Origin: Zoogloeaceae bacterium
GTDB lineage: Bacteria; Pseudomonadota; Gammaproteobacteria; Burkholderiales; Rhodocyclaceae
Assembly (NCBI GenBank): GCA_031273565.1
Contig: JAISRR010000198.1
Span: 1-39,750 of the forward strand
DNA: 39,750 bases
Direction of reading: 5' to 3'
Shown: piece by piece, positions 1-7,662 of the stretch
How the letters are laid out: each line of letters opens with the position of its first letter
Position numbering within the stretch: the first letter of the stretch is position 1
The notes under the pieces: generated by a model
Told to the model about the DNA's origin: nothing
Databases searched by the model: none
The model's input: only the letters and a program-made list of their open reading frames with translations
Position numbers and translations under genes: made by a program

Positions 1-956
1 CGCACGAATTCGGCTTCCAGTTCCACGCTCGGCAGACGAAAGGGGATGTTCATGCGCGAGCGGCAATCGGGGGCTACCGGGTTTTTGTAAAAACCGTCGC
101 TTGCGTCAATGGCGGCGTAGAGGCGCGCGGCTTTTTCGCGGTTGATTTGCTCCATGCTGGCAAGGCCGCCCTGTTCTTTCAGCCACTTGAACACCAGTCC
201 GGCGACATAGATGGAAAAGGTGGTCGGGGTGTTCAGCATGGAATCGTTTTCGGCCTGTATCCGGTAATCCAGCAGTCGGGGGACATTCGTCGCCGCCTTG
301 CCCAGCAGGTCTTCGCGCGCGATGACGAGGGTCAGGCCGGAAGGGCCGACGTTTTTCTGCGCTCCGGCGTAGATGAGGCCGTAACGTTGGATGTCCACAG
401 GTCTTGCGAGGATGTGCGAACTCATGTCGGCAACCAGCGTCACCTTTTGCGGCAGAATGTTGTCATCGTGGATTTCCACGCCGTGAATGGTCTCGTTGGT
501 GCACAGATGCAGGTAGGCGGCGTTAGGGTCGGGATTTAATTCGTCAACACGGGGAAAACGGATAAAACCGTCGGCGGGCTGGCCCTGGGCTTCCGTGGTC
601 GCGGCCAGACGCACCGGGGCGATGCGTCCGGCTTCCTGAAAGGCTTTTTTCGACCACGCGCCCGTGACGACATAATCGGCGGAACGCCCGGCGAGAAGGT
701 TCATGGGCACGGCTGAAAATTGCAGGGTCGCGCCGCCCTGCAAAAACAGCACTTTATAGTTTGCGGGAATCGCCAGCAACTCGCGCAGGTCGGCTTCCGC
801 TTCCTGAATGACTTCGGTGAAGTATTTGCCGCGATGGCTGATTTCCATGATGCTCGCGCCCGCGCCATGCCAATCCAGCAACTCCGCCTGCGCGGTTTTC
901 AGCACGGTTTCCGGCAGGGCGGCGGGGCCGGCACTGAAATTCCAGACGCGGGTCAT
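1..956 (-). CDS. serC: Phosphoserine aminotransferase, 5' part (C-terminus beyond window edge)
   Basis: PLP enzyme of serine biosynthesis converting 3-phosphohydroxypyruvate to phosphoserine (it also acts in the pyridoxal phosphate pathway). The ATG at 956-954 opens with MTRVWNFSAGPAALPE, the typical SerC start. About 318 of the usual ~360 residues are inside the window and the frame is open to base 1. Visible family features are the N-terminal FSAGPAALP, the QGGATLQF segment, and YAGAQKNVGPSG with the PLP-binding lysine. The C-terminal substrate-binding part is cut off by the window, not by a mutation. The gene is transcribed leftward, divergent from the MarR-type operon at 1243. A weak purine-rich stretch (GGGAG) precedes the start. 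Confidence 0.96.
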   Translation of the reverse strand, partial: MTRVWNFSAGPAALPETVLKTAQAELLDWHGAGASIMEISHRGKYFTEVIQEAEADLRELLAIPANYKVLFLQGGATLQFSAVPMNLLAGRSADYVVTGAWSKKAFQEAGRIAPVRLAATTEAQGQPADGFIRFPRVDELNPDPNAAYLHLCTNETIHGVEIHDDNILPQKVTLVADMSSHILARPVDIQRYGLIYAGAQKNVGPSGLTLVIAREDLLGKAATNVPRLLDYRIQAENDSMLNTPTTFSIYVAGLVFKWLKEQGGLASMEQINREKAARLYAAIDASDGFYKNPVAPDCRSRMNIPFRLPSVELEAEFV

Positions 957-1136
957 GGACGCGGCTCCCTGACGGTGGTCGTGACAAAAACGAAAATGGC
1001 GCGAAGGCGGGAAAAACGTGAGCGCGCGGGCAGCGCGTCGTGTATGAAGGCGGTTTGCGGCATGGGGTTTAATCGTCCGGCAGGAACAAAGGTCAGGATT
1101 CTAGCATGTCCGCCATTTTCGGATTTTTGCGCATTT

Positions 1137-1152
1137 ACGAAGGTGCCTTTGT
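1137..1152. promoter_or_regulatory. Candidate operator 1 (AAGG-TG-CCTT inverted repeat)
   Basis: The sequence ACGAAGGTGCCTTTGT is an imperfect 16-bp dyad with 7-bp arms matching at 6 of 7 positions around a TG centre. It lies just upstream of the candidate -35 box at 1160. A second copy of the same AAGG-NN-CCTT core sits at 1194-1207, downstream of the -10. Two matching dyads around one promoter in front of a MarR-family gene suggest autoregulatory operators. Binding is inferred. Confidence 0.5.
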
Positions 1153-1159
1153 TTTTCTC

Positions 1160-1189
1160 TTGACAACCTTGCTCCTGCTTGCCTAGACT
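1160..1189 (+). promoter_or_regulatory. Sigma70-like promoter of the small ORF/MarR operon
   Basis: A perfect TTGACA (1160-1165) is separated by 18 bp from TAGACT (1184-1189; 4 of 6 matches to TATAAT). The expected start site is near 1196, inside the second inverted repeat, so a regulator bound there would block initiation. The first gene begins at 1243 behind AGGAG (1231-1235). Confidence 0.6.
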
Positions 1190-1193
1190 GTTT

Positions 1194-1207
1194 GGAAGGT
1201 ACCTTGC
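1194..1207. promoter_or_regulatory. Candidate operator 2 (AAGGTACCTT palindrome)
   Basis: GGAAGGTACCTTGC contains a perfect 10-bp palindrome and shares the AAGG-NN-CCTT core with the repeat at 1137-1152. The two centres are 56 bp apart, a little over five helical turns. This copy overlaps the predicted transcription start, a classical repressor position. The likely ligand is the MarR-type protein encoded at 1538-2080 (inference). Confidence 0.5.
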
Positions 1208-1242
1208 GAATTATTTTTTGCCAACCTTTCAGGAGTCGAACC

Positions 1243-1545
1243 ATGCTCTCCCGCTTTTGGTCACATCTTCAATCCCGCATTCGCGCCCATCATCACCGAC
1301 GCCATGCTCGCGAATCCTTCCCGGATTCAGCGTATCGACACCGACGCCGCGCTCATGAATCCGCCGCGTTTCCCGTTCGCGCCGAATACGCCGCAACCCC
1401 TTCCACTCCCTCTGCCTCTTCCGCTTTTCCAGAGCAATGCCCGTTGTGCGACAAAAAATGCGCGCTGGCCACGCCCCGCTGCAAACATGGCGCGGCGTTC
1501 ATCCAGTTTCTTCGCGCTTCCAATTTTGGAGCGCCCCATGTCTGA
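1243..1545 (+). CDS. Small Cys/His-rich protein, unknown function
   Basis: A 100-residue ORF with a good ribosome-binding site (AGGAG at 1231-1235, 7 nt before the ATG), directly behind a promoter and overlapping the following MarR-type gene by 8 bp, which suggests translational coupling. The N-terminal part is rich in Arg and His, including a short HHHRRH run. The middle is a low-complexity Ala/Ser/Pro stretch. The C-terminal third carries a compact CPLCDKKCALATPRCKHG motif with Cys spacing C-x2-C-x3-C-x6-C, which could bind a metal or cluster. I do not recognise a named family. The promoter, RBS, tight overlap and Cys motif argue that it is a real gene rather than leader sequence. A metal- or redox-sensing partner of the regulator is possible but unproven. 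Confidence 0.6.
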   Translation: MLSRFWSHLQSRIRAHHHRRHARESFPDSAYRHRRRAHESAAFPVRAEYAATPSTPSASSAFPEQCPLCDKKCALATPRCKHGAAFIQFLRASNFGAPHV

Positions 1546-2080
1546 ATTCATCAGCGACGAACAATTGTTTCAGCTTTTCCACAATGTCGTCCGGCGGATG
1601 AAGCGTGCGCATCACGGCGATTTGGCAGACAGGCATTCGCGTCATGAACGCCATCCGCACGACAGGGATAGCCATGTCCGCCGCCATCTGCTCGCGGACG
1701 GTCAGGCGCGTCACGCGCAAGGCCATATCCTCTCCATCCTGAACGAGCGGGAAGGCCTGAGCCAGCGCGAATTGCTCGACATGCTCCAGATTCGTTCCGC
1801 TTCCCTGAGCGAACTCCTGTTCAAGCTGAAAAGCAATAATCTGATTTTCCGGCAACACGACGAAACGGATAAACGCAACTTTCGCCTGTACCTGACGGAA
1901 TCCGGCCGCGCCGTGGTGGATGAACATCGTCAACACCGACAGGAAACCGCAACCCGCCTCTTTTCCGTGTTGAGCGAGGCGGAACGCACGTCCCTGGCAA
2001 ACCTGCTGACCCGTCTCCTCGCCCGCTGGGAGGAAGAAGAAGCAAAGCGGGACAATGGCGATGAAAACAGGCGCGGATAA
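1538..2080 (+). CDS. MarR-family transcriptional regulator with His-rich insert
   Basis: A 180-residue winged-helix regulator. The ATG at 1538 has GGAG at 1528-1531, 6 nt upstream, and overlaps the stop of the preceding small ORF. The DNA-binding region runs from about residue 62 to 128: GLSQRELLDMLQIRSASLSELLFKL is split over the helix-turn-helix, followed by the wing around DETDKRNFRLYLT. A C-terminal dimerisation helix follows. Between the N-terminal helix and the HTH lies an unusual stretch with ten histidines at residues 25, 26, 33, 36, 39, 41, 46, 50, 59 and 63, which ordinary MarR proteins lack. This suggests metal sensing or binding (inference). Likely targets are the paired inverted repeats at 1137-1152 and 1194-1207 in its own promoter. 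No obvious target gene other than its own operon is adjacent. Confidence 0.85.
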   Translation: MSEFISDEQLFQLFHNVVRRMKRAHHGDLADRHSRHERHPHDRDSHVRRHLLADGQARHAQGHILSILNEREGLSQRELLDMLQIRSASLSELLFKLKSNNLIFRQHDETDKRNFRLYLTESGRAVVDEHRQHRQETATRLFSVLSEAERTSLANLLTRLLARWEEEEAKRDNGDENRRG

Positions 2081-2140
2081 ACGGGTTCACGAGCAAGCCG
2101 CCTGACCGCCCGAAACGCCGGAAGAGGGTGCGCGGCGGCA

Positions 2141-3019
2141 CTATCGCGACCGTTCCGCTTTTCCCATACGGAGTGGAACGACGGAAATCATTTGCTTTTC
2201 TGTCTTCTGCCCACGCTCATCCGAATCTCCCTTCCAGGCATGGGCATAAACAATCTCAACGCTAACCGGCAGACGGCCATCCGCACGACTGGCGCGCAGG
2301 CTTTCGTAATGCGCTTCCAGCTTCTGCCGCAAGCCGCGCCCCGCAAGGCTCTTACGCCGATTCTGCATGGCGCAGGTCACTCCGGCGGCGCGGAGTTCAG
2401 CGATGAGCGCGTCGAGGCTCGCATAGGTGAGGGTGAGCATTTCCATATCCGCCACCGGGTCGGAAAATCCGGTGGCAAGCAGCAGGTCGCCCAAATCGTG
2501 CAGGTCGATGAACGTCTGGGTGTGAGCGTGACCGTCGTCGAAACCGGCGCGGAGTTCGCGCAAGGTGTATGGCCCCAGGGCGGAAAACATCAACAGTCCC
2601 CCCGGCTTCAACACGCGCATCGCTTCGCGCAACATCGCCATCGGGTCAGAAAGCCAGGGCAGGAGCAGATTCGCCCACACAAGGTCGAAGCGATTGGCGG
2701 ACAGGGGGAGCTGTTCGGCGTCGGCGGCCAGATAAAAGCTGGTCGTGGCGTTGGCGTCAGGCAAAAGGCTGGCTTCCGCGTCGACGCCCAGCAGAGCGGC
2801 TTCAGGATAGCGTGCCTGCAACGCCGACAGGGAATGCCCGCTGCCGCAGCCGAGGTCAAGTATCCATTGCGGGGCGAGGCGCACGTAATCCAGACGCTCC
2901 TGCATACGTCGGTCAATTTCGCGCGCCAAAAAATCGGCTACGCCAGCGGCAGGGTTGCTGCGGTACGCGCGCCGGAGATTGCGCTTCAGCGCGGCGCGGT
3001 CAATACGGTTTTCCGTCAC
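2141..3019 (-). CDS. bioC: Malonyl-[acyl-carrier protein] O-methyltransferase BioC
   Basis: SAM-dependent methyltransferase that masks the free carboxyl of malonyl-ACP/CoA to start pimeloyl synthesis for biotin. The 292-residue product begins at GTG 3019. It shows the Rossmann methyltransferase motif I ILDLGCGSG (about residues 53-61), the acidic end of strand 2 at LLGVDAE, motif VWANLLLPWL, and an RVLKPGGLLMFSALGP segment typical of BioC. It lies 11 bp downstream of bioB on the same strand, so the two are one biotin operon. There is no bioH or bioF in this window. The last ~20 residues are weakly conserved. Confidence 0.93.
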   Translation of the reverse strand: MTENRIDRAALKRNLRRAYRSNPAAGVADFLAREIDRRMQERLDYVRLAPQWILDLGCGSGHSLSALQARYPEAALLGVDAEASLLPDANATTSFYLAADAEQLPLSANRFDLVWANLLLPWLSDPMAMLREAMRVLKPGGLLMFSALGPYTLRELRAGFDDGHAHTQTFIDLHDLGDLLLATGFSDPVADMEMLTLTYASLDALIAELRAAGVTCAMQNRRKSLAGRGLRQKLEAHYESLRASRADGRLPVSVEIVYAHAWKGDSDERGQKTEKQMISVVPLRMGKAERSR

Positions 3020-3030
3020 GCGAATTATGC

Positions 3031-4035
3031 TTAAATGGCGCGAAGCCCCAGGCGCTCAAACAGCGCGTCGTCGCGGCGGATGTCGGCGTTATCCGTGGTC
3101 AGCAACTGCTCGCCGTAGAACATGGAATTGGCGCCCGCCAGAAAGCAGAGCGTCTGCAATTCGTCGCTCATCTCCTGACGTCCGGCGGAAAGCCGCACAT
3201 AAGAGGTCGGCATGGTGATGCGGGCGGCGGCGATGGTGCGCACGAATTCAAAGGGATCCAGTGGCGGCAATTCGCCGAATGGCGTGCCGGGCACGGGCAC
3301 CAGATTGTTGATCGGCACGGATTCGGGCGGCTTTGGCAGGTTGGCAAGCTGCACCAGCATGGCGGCGCGATTCCGGCGGGATTCGCCCATGCCGATAATG
3401 CCGCCGGAACAAACGCTGATCCCGGCGTCGCGCACCTGCGCCAGCGTATCCAGACGATCATCGTGCGTGTGGCTCCGGATGACCTGACCGTAAAATTCCT
3501 TGTCGGTATCGAGATTGTGATTGTAGTAATCAAGGCCTGCGTCTTTCAGCTTTTCCGCCTGACCTTCCTTCAACATCCCCAGCGTGACGCAGGTCTGCAA
3601 CCCCAGCGCCTTGACCTCGCGCACCATTTCCAGCACTTTTTCCAGGTCGCTTTCCTTCGGACTGCGCCAGGCCGCGCCCATGCAGAAACGGGAAGCGCCC
3701 TTGTCCTTCGCGCTCTGCGCGGCGGCAACCACTTCATCGACCGGCATCAGGCGTTCGCGTTCCAGATCAGTGTCATAGCGCGCGGATTGGGAGCAATAGC
3801 TGCAATCTTCCGAACAGCCGCCGGTCTTGATGGAAAGCAGCGTCGAACGCTGAATGGCGTTCGCGTCGAAGTGCTGACGATGCACATTCTGGGCGCGCCA
3901 GATCAACTCCATGAAAGGCAGATCGTAAAGCGCCAGCACTTCCGCCAGCGACCATTGGCGGCGGGCGGAAACCTCCTGATCCGGGAAGGCGCAACCAGCG
4001 GTAACCGCATCAGCGGCGGCAGCAACTTGCATCAT
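3031..4035 (-). CDS. bioB: Biotin synthase
   Basis: Radical SAM enzyme that inserts sulfur into dethiobiotin. The radical SAM cysteines are C74-x3-C78-x2-C81 in [16 protein letters not shown]. Further BioB hallmarks are the YYNHNLDT and [10 protein letters not shown] segments and the [16 protein letters not shown]-terminal region that helps hold the second Fe-S cluster. The 334-residue length fits the family. The start is ATG 4035 or the adjacent ATG 4032; no strong SD is visible. bioC follows after 11 bp. A plausible promoter lies at 4073-4101 in the short divergent region shared with comF. Confidence 0.97.
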   Translation of the reverse strand: MMQVAAAADAVTAGCAFPDQEVSARRQWSLAEVLALYDLPFMELIWRAQNVHRQHFDANAIQRSTLLSIKTGGCSEDCSYCSQSARYDTDLERERLMPVDEVVAAAQSAKDKGASRFCMGAAWRSPKESDLEKVLEMVREVKALGLQTCVTLGMLKEGQAEKLKDAGLDYYNHNLDTDKEFYGQVIRSHTHDDRLDTLAQVRDAGISVCSGGIIGMGESRRNRAAMLVQLANLPKPPESVPINNLVPVPGTPFGELPPLDPFEFVRTIAAARITMPTSYVRLSAGRQEMSDELQTLCFLAGANSMFYGEQLLTTDNADIRRDDALFERLGLRAI

Positions 4036-4072
4036 ATGAAATCCAGCGAGTGTTCAAAAAAGGGAACGGTAA

Positions 4073-4101
4073 ATCATCGAACATGTCGTCCATAATGTCA
4101 A
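4073..4101 (-). promoter_or_regulatory. Candidate bioB promoter
   Basis: On the minus strand a perfect TTGACA (4101-4096) is followed after 17 bp by GATGAT (4078-4073; 4 of 6 matches). It reads toward bioB, whose start is about 38 bp beyond the -10. I see no convincing BirA operator. Confidence 0.4.
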
Positions 4102-4114
4102 TTTATGGGGCAAT

Positions 4115-4834
4115 ATGCACATTATGCCGACTGCTCCCTTTAGCGCTTTCCTTGACGCTCTCTTGCCGCCGCTTTGTCTGTTGTGCGGCGCCCGCATTCC
4201 TCTCCGACGGCAGGGGGACGATGTGGCGTTCTGCCCGGATTGTCTCTCCGATCTGCCGGTTTTGCAGGCGGCGCATTGTCCCGATTGCCTGATTGAAACC
4301 GAACACGGCGAACGCTGCGGGGCCTGCCTCGCCCACGCGCCGGATTTCGATTACGCCCGTGCCTTGTATCGCTACGAGTTCCCGGTCAATCGTCTGATTC
4401 ATGGCCTGAAGTATCAGGCGCGTTTCGCGCCCGCGCGCACCTGGGGGCGGATGCTGGCGGTGCAGACAGCGGATTTTCCGGCGGATTGCGTGCTGCCCTT
4501 GCCCTTGCATGCCGAACGCCTCGCGGAACGCGGCTACAATCAGGCGTTGGAAATCGCCCGTCATTGCGCCTGCGCGCGCGGTCTGCCGCTGGAGCGGGAA
4601 AGTTTGCAGAAACGTCGCGCCACGCCGCCGCAATCCAGCCTGAGCCTGAAAGCGCGGCAGCGGAATCTGAAAGGCGCGTTCAGTTGTCAACGCGATTTTT
4701 CCGGTCGCCATCTGCTGCTGGTCGACGACGTGCTCACCACTGGCGCGACCGCCAACGAAGCCGCCCGCGTCCTGAAACTGCACGGCGCGGCCAGCGTCGG
4801 CATTGCGGTAGTCGCCCGCACGCCCCGGCATTAG
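4115..4834 (+). CDS. comF: ComF-family phosphoribosyltransferase-like protein
   Basis: A 239-residue ComF/GntX-type protein, known from natural DNA uptake in some species and conserved more widely. The N-terminus has a four-pair cysteine zinc ribbon: CLLC (about residues 21-24), CPDC, CPDC and CGAC. The C-terminal half is a type I phosphoribosyltransferase fold with the PRPP-binding loop LLLVDDVLTTGATANE near residues 200-215. RGYNQA and ARQRNLKGAF are further ComF signatures. The start is ATG 4115 or ATG 4124 (the latter gives MPTAPFSAF); no clear SD distinguishes them. It is divergent from bioB, with 79 bp between the two genes, and co-directional with trmL. Confidence 0.92.
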   Translation: MHIMPTAPFSAFLDALLPPLCLLCGARIPLRRQGDDVAFCPDCLSDLPVLQAAHCPDCLIETEHGERCGACLAHAPDFDYARALYRYEFPVNRLIHGLKYQARFAPARTWGRMLAVQTADFPADCVLPLPLHAERLAERGYNQALEIARHCACARGLPLERESLQKRRATPPQSSLSLKARQRNLKGAFSCQRDFSGRHLLLVDDVLTTGATANEAARVLKLHGAASVGIAVVARTPRH

Positions 4835-4857
4835 CCTTCAGCAGACCGTAGAATTTC

Positions 4858-4908
4858 CGGCGCTTTGCGCCGCATAATGACTGTCCTTTGCCTCCTGTCC
4901 TCTGCCTC
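4858..4908. repeat. Interspersed element: GC hairpin plus four heptad repeats (copy 1)
   Basis: A perfect hairpin, CGGCGC-TTT-GCGCCG (4858-4872), is followed by CATAATGA and then four tandem 7-mers: CTGTCCT, TTGCCTC, CTGTCCT, CTGCCTC (4881-4908). The same architecture recurs at 36259-36319 (hairpin, CATGAATTA, CTGTCCT heptads). This copy fills the comF-trmL gap and ends 3 bp before the trmL start codon, leaving trmL without a Shine-Dalgarno sequence. See the separate finding. Confidence 0.6.
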
Positions 4909-4911
4909 CAG

Positions 4912-5391
4912 ATGTTCGCCATTGTCCTTTTCGAGCCGGAAATCCCGCCCAATACCGGCAATATCATCCGTCTGTGCGCCAATACCGGCACGGAACTCCA
5001 TCTGGTCGAGCCTTTGGGCTTTCAGTTCGAGGACAAGGCGCTGCGCCGCGCCGGACTGGATTATCACGAATACGCAGAAGTGCGCCGCTACCCGGACTGG
5101 CGCGCCTGCCGCGCGGCGCTGGCCGGACGCCGTTTTTTCGCGCTCACCACCAGGGCCGGACGTTGCTATGGCGATGCGGCCTTCCAGTCGGGCGATGTTT
5201 TCGTCTTCGGCCCGGAATCGCGCGGACTGCCCGCTGAAATACTCGCGCAATTTTCACCCGAACAACGCCTGCGCCTGCCCATGCGTCCCGGCAATCGCAG
5301 CCTCAATCTCTCCAACGCCGCAGCGGTGACGGTGTTTGAAGCGTGGCGGCAACAGGGATTCGCGGGCAGTCGGCATGACCGCCCAAAATAA
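4912..5391 (+). CDS. trmL: tRNA (cytidine/uridine(34)-2'-O)-methyltransferase TrmL
   Basis: SPOUT-class methyltransferase that 2'-O-methylates the wobble base of leucine tRNAs. The product is 159 residues from ATG 4912 (MFAIVLFEPEIPPNTGNIIR is the usual N-terminus). SPOUT motifs are the N-terminal PPNTGNIIRLC, the knot segment FGPESRGLP (about residues 102-110) and the C-terminal NRSLNLSNAAAV. An in-frame ATG at 4888 exists but lies inside the heptad repeat element, so 4912 is preferred. The gene has no SD and follows comF; it converges on the MFS gene with one base between the stop codons. Confidence 0.95.
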   Translation: MFAIVLFEPEIPPNTGNIIRLCANTGTELHLVEPLGFQFEDKALRRAGLDYHEYAEVRRYPDWRACRAALAGRRFFALTTRAGRCYGDAAFQSGDVFVFGPESRGLPAEILAQFSPEQRLRLPMRPGNRSLNLSNAAAVTVFEAWRQQGFAGSRHDRPK

Positions 5392-5392
5392 G

Positions 5393-6568
5393 CTAACGCA
5401 ATCTTTTCCGCTCAAACCAGGGGCGGGAAACCAGCAGATACAGGGCAACACCCAAAAAGCACAAAACGGAATCGACAATGTACAACGCCTCGAACGAGGC
5501 CAGACCGGAGATATAGCCGCCGGAAAACATGCCGATCGCAACACCGACATCGAATCCGAGCAGGTAGGTCGCGCTGGCGGTACCGCGCTGGCTGTTTTCC
5601 GCCATGTTGACATAGAGCATCTGCATGGCGGGCAACAGGCTGCCAAAGCCAAGGCCGATGCACAGGGCGACGCTGCAAAAAGTATAAATATCCTGCATGA
5701 AGGCAAAAGCAAAAAGGAAACCCGCCACCATCAACATGGCGACGATATTGACGATGTGCACATGCCCCCGATCAACCAGCCGACCCGCAAAAGTGCGTGA
5801 CGCCATGATGCCAATCGCAAAAAAGAGGAAAAATACCCCGACATTAAAAATGCCGATTGACTTGCCGTATTGGGCGACATAGGCTACGACCGTGCCCCAG
5901 GCAAAACAGGGAAACAACTGGTTCAGAAAAACCGGCCAGGCCGGAAACAGAAAAAAACGGTCGGGAGAAATTTTCCGGTGTATCACTGGCTGACGAACGG
6001 GCGGCTTGATGAAGGTAACGGCAATAATGCCCAACACGCCCATGCCGATGGCGCAAAAAACGAGCGTGTGAAACCCCTGTTCATGATAAATATGAATGGC
6101 GATCCAAGGTCCCACCGCCATGGCAAGATTCATGAAAGTCCCCGCAAAACTGATGCCTTCCGCCCGTCGCTCGCTGGGCACAAGGTCAATGGCAAGGGTG
6201 TTGGCGGCAACCGAAGTCAGCCCCCAGGTCGCGCCATGCAGAATCCGCACCAACACCAGCACCGCAACTGTCGTGGCCCAGAAATAGCCGAAAAAGACCA
6301 GCACGAAAAGCACGAAACTGACGAGCAGCATTTTTTTGCGGGCATACAAATCAACGAGATAACCGGAAAATGGCCGCACGACCAAAAGCGCCAGGGTATA
6401 AGAAGCCAGCACAATACCCGTCTGGGTCTGCGCGACACCGAGTTGTTCGGTGATATAGAGCGGGATGGTCGGCATCAGCAGGTTGAATGAGCAGGCCATC
6501 AAAAAATTGGCGATGCAGACATTGATGTAGCTGGCGCTCCAGAGCTTTGGAAGAGACGACTTGTGCAT
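5393..6568 (-). CDS. MFS transporter
   Basis: Major facilitator superfamily permease of about 391 residues with twelve predicted membrane segments. After the first helix comes the family loop between TM2 and TM3 with RPFSGYLVDLYARKK, matching the G-x3-D-x2-GR-type motif; a second copy, SRTFAGRLVDRGHVH, lies between TM8 and TM9. ATG 6568 (MHKSSLPKLW) is preferred because the first helix follows directly. An upstream in-frame ATG at 6664 and a TTG at 6694 would add a non-membrane leader. The substrate cannot be read from sequence. It is divergent from phnC, and the Pho box of phnC lies between them, so co-regulation by phosphate is possible but not shown. Confidence 0.85.
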   Translation of the reverse strand: MHKSSLPKLWSASYINVCIANFLMACSFNLLMPTIPLYITEQLGVAQTQTGIVLASYTLALLVVRPFSGYLVDLYARKKMLLVSFVLFVLVFFGYFWATTVAVLVLVRILHGATWGLTSVAANTLAIDLVPSERRAEGISFAGTFMNLAMAVGPWIAIHIYHEQGFHTLVFCAIGMGVLGIIAVTFIKPPVRQPVIHRKISPDRFFLFPAWPVFLNQLFPCFAWGTVVAYVAQYGKSIGIFNVGVFFLFFAIGIMASRTFAGRLVDRGHVHIVNIVAMLMVAGFLFAFAFMQDIYTFCSVALCIGLGFGSLLPAMQMLYVNMAENSQRGTASATYLLGFDVGVAIGMFSGGYISGLASFEALYIVDSVLCFLGVALYLLVSRPWFERKRLR

Positions 6569-6706
6569 ACGAGTGGCGAGGATAACAGGGATTGCCGCAG
6601 GAAGAACAAACGACAACGTTTCACGCTGTAAAGCGGCGTTGGCCCTCTGTATCGAACCCGCCATGACGACGTTGCTGTTTTCACCCTCCCGCAAATCCCC
6701 TGCTAT

Positions 6707-6740
6707 CCGTCATTTTCCTGTAACAAAAGTGCCGTAGATT
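6707..6740 (+). promoter_or_regulatory. Pho box and -10 of the phnCDEGH operon
   Basis: Two direct 7-mers, CCGTCAT (6707-6713) and CTGTAAC (6718-6724), are spaced by TTTC and match the PhoB Pho box (CTGTCAT, 4 bp, CTGTCAT). Ten bases further is TAGATT (6735-6740) as the -10, the standard layout of PhoB-dependent promoters where the Pho box replaces the -35. The phnI promoter has the same arrangement with a nearly identical 16-bp block after the box. The phnC SD (GGGAGG) is at 6762-6767. Confidence 0.75.
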
Positions 6741-6773
6741 CCTTCCCGTAACGTAATTCACGGGAGGCAACAA

Positions 6774-7631
6774 ATGACGCAAACAAATGTTATAAGCATA
6801 TCCGAGTTGAATAAAAGCTTCGGTTCCAAACAGGTTTTGTTTGATTTGTCGCTGAATGTTGAGCGGGGTGAAATGGTAGCGTTGATTGGTTCTTCGGGAT
6901 CGGGCAAGTCGACACTCTTGCGACATCTTTCCGGTCTGACGCATGGGGATGCCTGCGCGCGACGGAAAAGTCAGGTACATGTTCTGGGCAACAGCATTCA
7001 ATGCAGCGGACGCCTGAACCGGAATGTGCGGCAATATCGTTCGCGAATCGGTTACATCTTCCAGCAATTCAATCTGGTAGGCCGCATGAGCGTCATGAAC
7101 AATGTGCTGATCGGCTCTCTGGGAAGAATTCCCCGCTGGCGCGGCGTTTGCGGGTTGTTTTCCGCGCATGAGCGCAAACAGGCGTTGCACGCGCTGGAAC
7201 GTGTCGGCATGGCGGAATACGCGGACAGACGGGCATCCACCCTGTCCGGGGGGCAACAGCAGCGCGTTGCCATTGCGCGGGCGCTCACACAACAGGCGGA
7301 AATCATTTTGGCGGATGAACCGGTTGCTTCCCTTGATCCAGAGTCAGCCCGCAAGGTTATGGATTTGCTCGCCGAAATCAATCGTCAGGATAAAACCACG
7401 GTGCTGGTGACGCTGCATCAGGTCGATTATGCCCGCAAATACTGTCCGCGCACCATTGCGTTAAAACAGGGGCATATTCATTACAACGGGCTGACAAACA
7501 CCCTGAGCGACGCGCATCTGGCAAATATTTACGGCGCCGAAACGGTGGACATCGGCATTCATGTTAACGAACCGCCAATCATTTTGCATGTCGGCGCAAA
7601 ACCCTGTGTTTTGCTGGCGGCATCGCAGTGA
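6774..7631 (+). CDS. phnC: Phosphonate ABC transporter, ATP-binding protein
   Basis: ATPase driving phosphonate import with PhnD and PhnE. The product is 285 residues with Walker [10 protein letters not shown] (about 39-47), Q-loop FQQFN, signature LSGGQQQR, Walker B IILADEP, D-loop SLDPES and H-switch LHQVD. The PhnC-typical insert between Walker A and the Q-loop (around [14 protein letters not shown]) is present. GGGAGG is 6 nt upstream of the ATG. It is the first gene of a phnCDEGH operon controlled by the Pho box at 6707. The ~40-residue tail after the nucleotide-binding domain (from about GAETVDIG) is slightly longer than in many PhnC proteins. Confidence 0.95.
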   Translation: MTQTNVISISELNKSFGSKQVLFDLSLNVERGEMVALIGSSGSGKSTLLRHLSGLTHGDACARRKSQVHVLGNSIQCSGRLNRNVRQYRSRIGYIFQQFNLVGRMSVMNNVLIGSLGRIPRWRGVCGLFSAHERKQALHALERVGMAEYADRRASTLSGGQQQRVAIARALTQQAEIILADEPVASLDPESARKVMDLLAEINRQDKTTVLVTLHQVDYARKYCPRTIALKQGHIHYNGLTNTLSDAHLANIYGAETVDIGIHVNEPPIILHVGAKPCVLLAASQ

Positions 7632-7662
7632 TCTTTTTTACAACCCGATGAAGGAGCGCATC

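Noticed and set aside
2569-4095. 508-codon open frame on the plus strand opposite bioC and bioB
   Set aside because: It lies antisense to two clear biotin genes with all catalytic motifs; its translation is Arg/Gln-rich low-complexity sequence with no family resemblance, as expected for shadow frames in GC-rich DNA.
6745-6764. CCCGT/ACGGG inverted repeat overlapping the start of the phnC SD
   Set aside because: The 5-bp stem with a 10-nt loop is weak and could be chance; no matching structure occurs before phnI.
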